A DNA stretch of 10,714 bases from Desulfatitalea sp. (lineage in GTDB: Bacteria; Desulfobacterota; Desulfobacteria; Desulfobacterales; Desulfosarcinaceae), in assembly GCA_013041835.1 (NCBI GenBank), contig JABDRH010000115.1, positions 1-10,714 on the forward strand, in the 5' to 3' direction. The notes beneath the pieces were generated by a model, which saw only the letters and a program-made list of their open reading frames with translations, searched no databases and was not told the origin of the DNA. Position 1 is the first letter of the stretch; the number at the start of each line of letters is the position of its first letter. Of the stretch, positions 1 through 6,805 are shown in pieces. Position numbers and translations under genes: made by a program.

Positions 1-709
1 CAGCGGTGTATCCGGTGTGCGCTGTAAAAATCTGATTGATATCCGTTATCCGAGCAATTTTTCGAATCGATGCCGCATCCAATTCGATATCCTCTGAAAA
101 TAAGGTGGCCATTGGGCGTATTTGGCCATTCACAATAAGACATAAGTCTCCGGTAAATAATGACCCATTTACCCTGAAACTCATTGATCCTTGGGTGTGT
201 CCAGGCGTCGCGATAGCGTGAACCATGATGCCGCCTATTTCTACAACATCTCCGTCAGACAAGGTTTGGTAATTTGAAACAGGAAGTTTATTCATGTGTT
301 TTATCCCCAAAAGGTGACGATGATTCTTACCCTTTAACAAAGGGACCTCATCACGGGATATATAAACCTCGGCAGAAGAAAACGCTGTCAATCCATCTAC
401 ATGATCGGCATCGGAATGGGTTAAAAAAACAGCTTGAACCGATGAAGGGTTGATTGAAAGAGATTCGCATTCTTTGATAATCTTTTTGGGGTTGTCCCCG
501 GCGTCAAAGGCAATGTATCCGTCTTGGGTTTTAACGAGGTAGAGATTGCAAAACCTTCCTTTGATTACAAAAAGTGAATCAGATAGTTTCGCCGTCCCGA
601 TATGATGTACACCACGCAATTGGTAAAAAAGCCAGCCTGCTAAAATACCAACACATACAGCTATCAAGCCGAAACCCAATAGAATTGACTTAATCAATTT
701 CTTCAACAC
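1..709 (-). CDS. Membrane-anchored metallo-beta-lactamase-fold hydrolase (partial, C-terminus off the left edge)
   Basis: I translated this gene by hand on the minus strand. It is open from a GTG at 709-707 to the window edge, giving 236 visible residues. The GTG is preceded by AAGGAG with a 7-base spacer, which supports this start. Residues about 5-28 form one hydrophobic segment with a KK-containing cytoplasmic start, so the enzyme is probably anchored with its catalytic domain outside the cytoplasm. Metal-site motifs of the MBL fold are in order: HSDADH (H98, D100, D102, H103), PGHTQGS (H171), FTGD (D188) and TAHTGY (H231). The second His of the classical HxHxDH is Asp, a variant known in this superfamily. 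The family hydrolyses thioesters, lactones, phosphodiesters and other bonds, and the substrate cannot be told here. The gene lies 38 bases downstream of the SWIM gene on the same strand and is clearly more AT-rich than it, so it may have a separate origin. Confidence 0.85.
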   Translation of the reverse strand, partial: MLKKLIKSILLGFGLIAVCVGILAGWLFYQLRGVHHIGTAKLSDSLFVIKGRFCNLYLVKTQDGYIAFDAGDNPKKIIKECESLSINPSSVQAVFLTHSDADHVDGLTAFSSAEVYISRDEVPLLKGKNHRHLLGIKHMNKLPVSNYQTLSDGDVVEIGGIMVHAIATPGHTQGSMSFRVNGSLFTGDLCLIVNGQIRPMATLFSEDIELDAASIRKIARITDINQIFTAHTGYTA

Positions 710-747
710 GTTTAATCTCCTTCGCTTCTGAAAAAAGTCAATCGTTC

Positions 748-1884
748 CTATTTTCTGGCAATGCCATCCAACTTGCGCCAGGCTTCTTGTTTCGTCATGT
801 GTTTTATTGCCTGCCAGGCCTCCAACGATCGGGCATGCAAGCCAAGCCTTCCGCTCTTGTGTTCCCAGTTGCCGATCGTCGGTGCGCTGACGCCGATCAG
901 TTTGGCGAATTGGCTTTGCGACATGCCGAATTTGGCGCGCAAGCGGGCAACGCCCTTTCCGGTAACCGAGCGGGTGCCGTGGGAAGGCGGCGGGTTTTTC
1001 TGCGTCACAGGTTTGCGTGGCGCGGATGTGTTTTTGACCGGGGCCTTATGTGGACCGGTTTCGGTAGCGCGCTTGTTTGCCCCTTTGGCCGCGACCTTGG
1101 CCTTCTTTTTCGGCTTTGACGGAGTCTTTGGCCGTCGCGGGGCTGGCGTCGTTTCAGCGGCCGGTGCATCTTCCGATATCTCGATGCCGAACAGATCCGG
1201 CAGCGCCTCCTGCGCGATGCGTTTGCGGCCGCTGGTTGTTCCGGCCACGGCGGCCGCAACGCCGGCATCCGCGCTGATCAATTCTTCGTGATCCACTCCC
1301 CGAAGCAGGAAAAGCAACTCCGGCGACAGATCAAGCCTTGCGCCCACACCATAGAGCACTGCCGCCACATGCTTGCACATAACAGCCCAGTCGGGGCAAC
1401 TGCATGTCAGCTTGATCTCGCCGGGCTGGGGGAACAGGCCTGTGTCACGATCGGTTACAACGGACATCACGTTTTTGGAGAACCGGCCCTGAAGCAGCTC
1501 CAGCAGCGTATCGATCTGCCCGGCGCATCGGCTTTTCACCGCCTGCCATTTCTTCCGGGCAAGGGTCTTGATCGCGATTTGCACGGTATAGATTTCAGAG
1601 CCGCTGACCATGGCGCTGATTTGTCCCTTTTCGATATCCAGATGGCACACCGAGCCGTTGCGCACATAGGTGCGGCCCCGGGGCAACCGGTTGCTGTAAT
1701 CGCTGAAGGATTCGAGGTGATCGCACCAGGCCTGTCCCCAGAAGGTATGGGTGATCTTTCGGCCCTCGATTTGCACGGGTTTGATATCGTGGCCCTTCTT
1801 GCGCAGCTTCTCCATTTTTTTCAAGGCGTTTGCCCGGCGTTTGGCCACGGGCACGTAAGGTCGGAATCCGCCATACCAACTCAT
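748..1884 (-). CDS. SWIM zinc-finger protein with basic linker and C-terminal helix-turn-helix
   Basis: The protein has about 378 residues. Possible starts are TTG 1890, ATG 1887 and ATG 1884. The AGGAG at 1896-1892 is 7 bases from ATG 1884 and only 4 from ATG 1887, so I chose 1884. The N-terminus WYGGFRPYVPVAKRR is followed by a SWIM motif, TCSCPDW...MCKH, with CxCx6CxH ligands at about C161, C163, C170 and H172. SWIM domains bind zinc and mediate DNA or protein contacts. Residues ~238-308 are a low-complexity Lys/Pro/Ala/Thr linker resembling histone-H1-like tails. Residues ~309-345 read as an XRE-type HTH (SQSQFAKLIGVSAPTIGNWE). The gene is coupled to the SNF2 helicase just upstream: its Shine-Dalgarno sequence overlaps the helicase stop codon. 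SNF2-SWIM gene pairs recur in bacteria, so this protein is probably a DNA-binding partner of the helicase. Its exact function is unknown. Confidence 0.9.
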   Translation of the reverse strand: MSWYGGFRPYVPVAKRRANALKKMEKLRKKGHDIKPVQIEGRKITHTFWGQAWCDHLESFSDYSNRLPRGRTYVRNGSVCHLDIEKGQISAMVSGSEIYTVQIAIKTLARKKWQAVKSRCAGQIDTLLELLQGRFSKNVMSVVTDRDTGLFPQPGEIKLTCSCPDWAVMCKHVAAVLYGVGARLDLSPELLFLLRGVDHEELISADAGVAAAVAGTTSGRKRIAQEALPDLFGIEISEDAPAAETTPAPRRPKTPSKPKKKAKVAAKGANKRATETGPHKAPVKNTSAPRKPVTQKNPPPSHGTRSVTGKGVARLRAKFGMSQSQFAKLIGVSAPTIGNWEHKSGRLGLHARSLEAWQAIKHMTKQEAWRKLDGIARK

Positions 1885-1891
1885 CATCAAG

Positions 1892-1896
1892 CTCCT
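1892..1896 (-). promoter_or_regulatory. Ribosome-binding site of the SWIM gene, overlapping the helicase stop codon
   Basis: On the minus strand the helicase ends in TAG (1897-1895), and AGGAG occupies 1896-1892, sharing AG with that stop codon. It lies 7 bases before ATG 1884. A ribosome terminating on the helicase message would sit on this site, so translational coupling is likely. Confidence 0.7.
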
Positions 1897-4603
1897 ATAG
1901 TTTGGCCTGTTCGATATCCAGGGCCACGACCGCGAGCAATTTCGCGTCGCTCATTTCCGTCAGCATGGTTTGGGCGCCGGCCTTGAGGATATCATCGGCA
2001 AGGTTTGTTTTCTCTTCCATCAGGGCGTCGATTTTTTCTTCGACGGTGCCCCGGCAAATAAATTTGTGCACCACGACATTGCGATGCTGGCCGATGCGAA
2101 ATGCCCGGTCCGTGGCCTGGTTTTCCACGGCCGGGTTCCACCAGCGGTCGAAGTGCACCACGTGGGACGCGGCTGTGAGGTTCAGCCCCGTGCCGCCCGC
2201 CTTGAGGGAGAGCACGAAAAAGGGCGGCCCGTCTTCTTTCTGGAACTTTTGAATCAAGGCGTGGCGTTTTTTTACCGCGGTGCCGCCGTGTAAAATAAGG
2301 CCCGCTTGACCGAACACTCCCGCGAGAAAAGCGGCGATGGGTTCGGTCATTTCTCGGAACTGGGTGAACACCAGCACTTTTTCCTGCCGCGTTGCGATTT
2401 CCTCACAGATGCACCTGAGCCGGTCGAATTTACCGCTTTCGGCGGGTTCATATCCGCCGTCGCCGAGAAACTGGCTCGGATGATTGCAGATTTGCTTGAA
2501 CCGCATCAAAAAGGCCAGCACGAGCCCACGCCGCTGAATCCCGTCAAGTCCTTCAAGGGCGCAGGTCAGGTCTTGCACCGACTTGGCGTACAGGGCCGCC
2601 TGTTTTTGGGTCAGGCCGCAGAAGGCCTTCATCTCGGTCTTGTCGGGCAGATCGGCGATGACGCGCCGGTCGGTTTTAAGCCGCCTGAGCACATACGGGG
2701 CGACCAGCTTGCGCAACGGTGCGTAACGGTCGTGCGTCCGCGCTTCCAAGCCTTTGACGAACCGCTTGAACCGGGCTGCCGATCCGAGCAGGCCCGGACA
2801 AAGAAAATCAAACAGCGACCACAGGTCGGACAGTCTGTTTTCCACCGGTGTGCCCGTCAAGGCAATCCTGGCATCCGCTTTAAGCTGTTTGACGGTCTGG
2901 GTCTGTTTGGCCGCAGGGTTCTTGACGGCCTGGGCTTCGTCCAGAATAACCAGCCGCCAATGGATATCGAGCAGCCATTTGTGCCGGGCAAGCATGGCGT
3001 AGGTGGTCACCGCCAGGTCGATGCCCGCCAGGGCCTTGACGGATTCGACGCCCAGGGCGGCATGGGGTGCCGGGCCTGTTTCCGCCGGGTGGATAAAGCA
3101 CGCCGCCAGTGTCGGTGCAAACCGCTTGATCTCGGCCTTCCAGTTCGCTAGAAGGGAGGCCGGCAGCACCAACAGTGACGGTTTGGCGTCGTACCGCGTG
3201 TTTTGCTTCAGGGCCAGCAGGAGCGAGAGCACCTGAATGGTTTTGCCCAATCCCATGTCGTCGGCAAGGCAGGCGCCCAGTCCCAGGTTGGACAAAAGCC
3301 AGAGCCAGTTGGTCCCGATTTGTTGATAGGGTCGCAGCGTACCGCGAAAGTCCTTGTTTTGCGCCGCGCCGGGCAACCCATCGGGGTGTCGCAATCCCTT
3401 TAGAATCTCGGAAAGCCATTTGCCCGCGTCAACAAAGGACCACTCGCGCTCGTCGTCCGCAGCCGAATCCGCGGCGCCAAGATCCGCCGGCGCTCCTGCC
3501 AAAAGACGCATGCCTTCAACGAACGAGATGCCGCTTCCGGCGGCATCGGCCTCCACTTGTTTCCAATGCGCCAGGGCCTCGGTCAACTTTTGCCGGTCGA
3601 CTTCGATCCACTGCCCTTTCACATGGACCAGGCCGTCTTCCGATGCCAAAACCTTTCGCCACTGCGCTTCATCCAGCGCCTGGTCCCCTAAGGCAACCCC
3701 AACTTTAAAATCCAGCATGGCGTCGACGCCGAATCGGTTCCGTTTCTTTTCACCGATGGTCACGGTCACCCGGGCACGGGGACGTTTGCGCCACCAGTCC
3801 GGCAGTCTTACCAGCAGTCCGCTTTCTTCGAGAAGGGACACATTTTTCAGCAAGCGGTAAGCTTCTCCCGGCGTCCAGGCCAGAGGGTGAAAAAGATCGC
3901 CGGAATCGACCATTTCCTTTACGAAATGAATTTTTTCAGATGCACGCTGCACGGGCGAAAGCAGGTTGATCAATGCTTTCTTGTTGCGCTGCCCCGCGTA
4001 TTCCTGAAGGGCTCTTCCCAAGGGCCGGTATTGCACGCGCCCTGCCTTGGAAAGGCTCGGCGCGTAGGTGGCCATGAACGCAAAAGGCAACTCAGGGTCT
4101 TGCTTGTTCTCGACCAGGTGAAAGCAGACGCGTCCGACCCGGCGCCAGACGGCGGCATGCTTCTTGAGCCATCCCGCCAAACCGTCCTTGGAAGCGGCGA
4201 TCTGTTGGCGCGCCCATGTATCCAATCGCGTCCAAAGGTCAACCAGCACCTCGTCGTTGAGATACTCCGCTCCCTGCATGGGGGGTGTGCACAACAGCAT
4301 GGCCTCGATTTGGGATGCCTCGGGCGCTTCAATGGCTTCGAGTCGATGGCCGACCGATTCGGGTGTGCGGCACAATTGGGTCAAATAACGGCAGGCGAAA
4401 TCCCGCCAGAAGGTAAATGACGGTGGCGGTGGCGCATCCGGCCGCGTGGCGGCAAGCGCGAAAAGACCCTCGGCCTGAGAGGAAGAAAAAGCGGCGGCGA
4501 CCCTGGCCATCCACGCATCGGCAGTGGCCCGGGTATCGTCGGTGCCTGGCCGTAAACGAAGGTGTCCGGCAGGGGTTAGGATGAGATCATTGCTTTGAGC
4601 CAC
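1895..4603 (-). CDS. SNF2-family DNA-dependent ATPase/helicase
   Basis: This 902-residue protein has all the SNF2 motor motifs intact. Motif I is DDMGLGKT (~448-455), motif II is LDEAQAVKNP with DEAQ at ~555-558, motif III is LTGTPVEN (~582-589), motif V is KAGGTGLNLT (~801-810) and motif VI is QATDRAFRIGQ (~829-839). The WWNP block before motif VI is also typical. The N-terminal ~400 residues are not motor, and residues ~250-370 fit the SNF2 helicase-associated region found in bacterial members. Such enzymes translocate on double-stranded DNA and remodel protein-DNA complexes. The start is GTG at 4603-4601. An in-frame TGA lies four codons upstream and the next Met is residue 32, so GTG is favoured although no clear Shine-Dalgarno precedes it. 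The SWIM gene begins within about 10 bases after the stop, so the two proteins are probably made together. A role in repair, transcription recycling or defence cannot be decided from the sequence. Confidence 0.95.
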   Translation of the reverse strand: MAQSNDLILTPAGHLRLRPGTDDTRATADAWMARVAAAFSSSQAEGLFALAATRPDAPPPPSFTFWRDFACRYLTQLCRTPESVGHRLEAIEAPEASQIEAMLLCTPPMQGAEYLNDEVLVDLWTRLDTWARQQIAASKDGLAGWLKKHAAVWRRVGRVCFHLVENKQDPELPFAFMATYAPSLSKAGRVQYRPLGRALQEYAGQRNKKALINLLSPVQRASEKIHFVKEMVDSGDLFHPLAWTPGEAYRLLKNVSLLEESGLLVRLPDWWRKRPRARVTVTIGEKKRNRFGVDAMLDFKVGVALGDQALDEAQWRKVLASEDGLVHVKGQWIEVDRQKLTEALAHWKQVEADAAGSGISFVEGMRLLAGAPADLGAADSAADDEREWSFVDAGKWLSEILKGLRHPDGLPGAAQNKDFRGTLRPYQQIGTNWLWLLSNLGLGACLADDMGLGKTIQVLSLLLALKQNTRYDAKPSLLVLPASLLANWKAEIKRFAPTLAACFIHPAETGPAPHAALGVESVKALAGIDLAVTTYAMLARHKWLLDIHWRLVILDEAQAVKNPAAKQTQTVKQLKADARIALTGTPVENRLSDLWSLFDFLCPGLLGSAARFKRFVKGLEARTHDRYAPLRKLVAPYVLRRLKTDRRVIADLPDKTEMKAFCGLTQKQAALYAKSVQDLTCALEGLDGIQRRGLVLAFLMRFKQICNHPSQFLGDGGYEPAESGKFDRLRCICEEIATRQEKVLVFTQFREMTEPIAAFLAGVFGQAGLILHGGTAVKKRHALIQKFQKEDGPPFFVLSLKAGGTGLNLTAASHVVHFDRWWNPAVENQATDRAFRIGQHRNVVVHKFICRGTVEEKIDALMEEKTNLADDILKAGAQTMLTEMSDAKLLAVVALDIEQAKL

Positions 4604-4662
4604 TGTTGCCGATCAGTTTGGGCGATTGGCGCAAGAGGGTATATTCTTGGACAGAAATCGCC

Positions 4663-5019
4663 TTAATTGCCTTTCATTTGCCGTAATTGCTCATACCCCC
4701 TGGCCACGTCCGCCTTTTCAGTCTTGCTCGCGGCCATGGACCGGGCGTGATCCAGCACCTTCATGGCTTTTCCCACGTCTCCCTGTCGGCCATAAACGAT
4801 GCCAATGCCCACATAGGCGGCCACGTGCCGATGATCCAGCTCCTTGGCGCGCTCAAACTCACGGCGGGCGTCGTCGAGTTTATGCTGATCGAGCAGGGCA
4901 TATCCATTGGAGACATGGTGGGCCGCGGTGTCTAAACTCGGGCGTAAAAAAATGGTGTCGGGACCGCAGGCGACCAATAGCCATAGAATCTGGGGCCAAA
5001 GCAGTATCTGTTTGATCAT
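4663..5019 (-). CDS. Small TPR-repeat lipoprotein
   Basis: This 118-residue protein has a hydrophobic N-terminal segment (residues ~4-17) ending in a lipobox-like LVAC, so Cys18 is the likely lipidated residue after signal peptidase II cleavage. The mature part holds about two tetratricopeptide repeats, roughly residues 32-63 (YALLDQHKLDDARREFERA) and 66-98 (AYVGIGIVYGRQGDVGKAM), followed by a short charged C-terminus. TPRs are protein-interaction scaffolds. In the envelope such small lipoproteins usually act as assembly or adaptor factors, and no enzymatic residues are visible. The start ATG is preceded by GAGGTGG at a short spacing. The gene starts 22 bases after the LPP20/FlgT-like gene ends and is followed by the helicase after a 59-base gap. 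It therefore probably pairs with the upstream secreted protein. The partner and pathway are unknown. Confidence 0.8.
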   Translation of the reverse strand: MIKQILLWPQILWLLVACGPDTIFLRPSLDTAAHHVSNGYALLDQHKLDDARREFERAKELDHRHVAAYVGIGIVYGRQGDVGKAMKVLDHARSMAASKTEKADVARGYEQLRQMKGN

Positions 5020-5041
5020 GGCGCCACCTCGTTGATGGATT

Positions 5042-5896
5042 TCAATCCACGATGATCATCACGCGGCATTGTTTGAGAAATCCTATATTGTCAGATGCAT
5101 CGCGCAGCTTGGCGGCATCGGCGTTGCTGATCATGATATCGCAGTCGCGTCCGGGCAAAGTGCGCAGGCCTTTCACCGAAAGAGGATGAGGCGCAATCCT
5201 TGTTTTTCTTAATCGCGCCTCGGGGTCACGCGTGTACCGGCAAACCCCGTATTGCACGGCAAACTCACGACTGACGAAGGCCGAGCCGTAAACTTGTTTG
5301 CCGTTTTCATCCACTATGGCCGGCGCCATGGCCGGCTTTATCCCAATGCCCCGGGCATCGACCACCAGGCCGGTATATGGCATCTCAGGTTCAGATCCCG
5401 CTGCCGCTTCGAGTGTCAGTTCTTCCTTTATCGCGGTGTCGCCCACTTGTCGGATCGACCGGACTTGTTTGATCTCGTCGGGAAGCATGAGCTGGGCCAA
5501 GCCGCCAAGCAGAGGCATTTCGACCGTTACGTCAACGCGTCCACCCGGACCGTTCGCCTCTTGCGCGACAGGCACGGCCTGAATCATCTCAACGATCTTG
5601 GCATTCACCCGGTCGTCGGCGTGCATGATATCGGCGGCCGTCCGGTAGGCGTCCATCCTTATCCGTTGCAGTGTCAGCAAAAGGTTTGTCGCGGCGTTCT
5701 GTCTGGCCTGGAGCACACCGGCGGACCGCGATGAGGCCGGGCCGGGCACATGGGTTCCCTCGGCCGTCAGCACATTTGAGGTCCAATTCACATCGCCGGA
5801 GGGCAACGTTTCAATGAGGTCGTGGGAGGGTTCGGCTAGGCCGATCATTGGCCGGGCAAACACCACGCAGCAACACAGAAGAATCCACAATCGCAT
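5042..5896 (-). CDS. Secreted LPP20/FlgT-like protein
   Basis: The protein has 284 residues with an N-terminal signal peptide: a hydrophobic core at ~3-14 and a probable cleavage near GLAEP, residues 19-23. The region from ~55 to 100 (SAGVLQARQNAATNLLLTLQ and onward) has the Ala-rich helical pattern with a DAYR element seen in LPP20/FlgT-type proteins. Around residues 174-204 is a characteristic block, YTGLVVDARGIGIKPAM followed by PAIVDENGKQVYG, which I associate with this family in deltaproteobacteria. The C-terminus ends in hydrophobic VMIIVD. Relatives are periplasmic or outer-membrane associated, and some work with the flagellar basal body, but no flagellar gene is present here. The start ATG at 5896-5894 has no strong Shine-Dalgarno. 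The gene is divergent from the MCE cassette across 132 bases and lies 22 bases before the TPR lipoprotein gene. The molecular role is not known. Confidence 0.75.
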   Translation of the reverse strand: MRLWILLCCCVVFARPMIGLAEPSHDLIETLPSGDVNWTSNVLTAEGTHVPGPASSRSAGVLQARQNAATNLLLTLQRIRMDAYRTAADIMHADDRVNAKIVEMIQAVPVAQEANGPGGRVDVTVEMPLLGGLAQLMLPDEIKQVRSIRQVGDTAIKEELTLEAAAGSEPEMPYTGLVVDARGIGIKPAMAPAIVDENGKQVYGSAFVSREFAVQYGVCRYTRDPEARLRKTRIAPHPLSVKGLRTLPGRDCDIMISNADAAKLRDASDNIGFLKQCRVMIIVD

Positions 5897-6028
5897 TTTA
5901 ACATTCTATTTTTAAGGGGTTACCCAAATTGGTTGACCATTTTGGACAATATATTGTAAGCGTTATAGGAAGTCAACTCAACCCAAGCGTGGAAAACGGG
6001 CCTCCACAGCCGAACAAAGCCATTAATA
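5897..6028. promoter_or_regulatory. Divergent intergenic region with dyad elements (candidate operator/promoters)
   Basis: These 132 bases separate the minus-strand secreted-protein operon from the plus-strand MCE cassette and should hold both promoters. An imperfect 22-bp dyad at 5924-5945 has the form CCAAATTGG-TTGA-CCATTTTGG. It is directly followed by a perfect 12-bp palindrome, ACAATATATTGT, at 5946-5957. A possible plus-strand sigma-70-like promoter is TTGGAC (5942-5947), 16 bases, then TATAGG (5964-5969). It overlaps both dyads, but the -10 match is poor. The promoter assignment is weak. The symmetry is directly visible. Confidence 0.4.
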
Positions 6029-6805
6029 ATGGAAAGGATTACCGGTTATATCGGCCGTAGGGCCATCGCCTCCATAAATCATTCATTGGATCTTCTGGCG
6101 TTCATCTTCCGCATCTGTTCCTGCCTCAAGGGACACAATGGGCAGGGACGCGTGCTCGTCAACCGCATCATCACCCAACAGCTTTACTTTACCGCTGTCC
6201 AGGCGCTTCCCATCCTGATCCCCATCGCCCTGTTGGTGGGCAGCTTGGTCATCATCCAATTCGCACGACTTTCCGGGCAATATGACTTCGGCCGCATTTC
6301 CATGCTGCTGATCGTGCGCGAGATCGGGCCAACCATTACGGCCCTGCTGGTCATTTTAAGATCAGCCACGGCAGTGACCATCGAAATCAGCTACATGCGG
6401 GTGCTGCACGAACTGGACACCTTGGAAATGTCGGGCCTGGACCCGGTTCGGGTGGTTTGCGTGCCCCGACTGGTGGGCATTACGACAGCCATGGTGGGCC
6501 TGTTTGTGGTATTTGATCTGGTTTCCATTCTGGGGGGATACGCCATCGTCTGGTGGGGGAGCGAAGTGCACATGCGCGGCTTTTTGTTCCAGATCGCCAA
6601 GGCGATCACCCCCGCCGATATCGGTGTGGGATTGACCAAGGCCGTTTTGTTCGGGATTATCATTACCACCACCTGTCTGTACCGCGGCTTTGAAATGAAA
6701 CAGCAAATCACCGAAGTCCCCATTGCCACATCCCGGTCGGCCATCGAGTGTTTTCTCTATTGCCTTGTCATTAATGTGTTTATTTCAGTGGTCTTTTATT
6801 TATGA
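6029..6805 (+). CDS. MlaE-like ABC transporter permease (divergent MCE-system permease)
   Basis: This 258-residue inner-membrane protein matches the MlaE/DUF140 permease length and layout. It has an N-terminal amphipathic stretch, then hydrophobic segments at ~53-80, 90-118, 146-176, 196-217 and 236-258. REIGPTITALLV (~97-108) is the clearest family block, followed by the coupling-loop region ending in HELDTLEMSGLDPVRV (~127-142) and PRLVG. The usual MlaE loop reads roughly E-x-G-T-M-x-V-x-E-Q-I-D-A-L. Here it is EISYMRVLHELDTL, without the Gly-Thr. The usual GGAxGVGxAT element is replaced by QQITEVPIAT (~225-234). In Mla systems this subunit moves phospholipid between the inner membrane and the MCE protein. 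ATG 6029 is the first available start after an in-frame TAG at 5966 and has no visible Shine-Dalgarno. Its stop overlaps the next gene's start (ATGA). Confidence 0.9.
   Translation: MERITGYIGRRAIASINHSLDLLAFIFRICSCLKGHNGQGRVLVNRIITQQLYFTAVQALPILIPIALLVGSLVIIQFARLSGQYDFGRISMLLIVREIGPTITALLVILRSATAVTIEISYMRVLHELDTLEMSGLDPVRVVCVPRLVGITTAMVGLFVVFDLVSILGGYAIVWWGSEVHMRGFLFQIAKAITPADIGVGLTKAVLFGIIITTTCLYRGFEMKQQITEVPIATSRSAIECFLYCLVINVFISVVFYL

Noticed and set aside
761..1291. Long plus-strand open frame opposite the SWIM gene
   Set aside because: It lies antisense to the GC-rich coding and low-complexity region of a well-supported gene, shows no domain, and is explained by codon bias.
1288..1986. 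232-codon plus-strand open frame spanning the SWIM start and helicase end
   Set aside because: It is antisense to two supported genes and their junction, with no ribosome-binding site or domain.
2306..3151. 281-codon plus-strand open frame opposite the helicase
   Set aside because: It is a shadow of the SNF2 gene, whose motifs are unambiguous; the translation has no recognisable family features.
748..4603. DISARM or Zorya anti-phage locus based on the SNF2 helicase
   Set aside because: No methylase, DUF1998 protein, phospholipase-D protein or Zor motor proteins are nearby; the partner is a SWIM protein instead.
4621..4662. 7-bp inverted repeat GGCGATT/AATCGCC between the helicase and TPR gene as a terminator
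   Set aside because: The loop is about 28 bases and no T run follows on the minus strand, so it does not look like an intrinsic terminator.
5042..5896. Flagellar assembly gene (flgT)
   Set aside because: Similarity is limited to the general LPP20/FlgT-like pattern and no flagellar gene is in the window, so no symbol is given.
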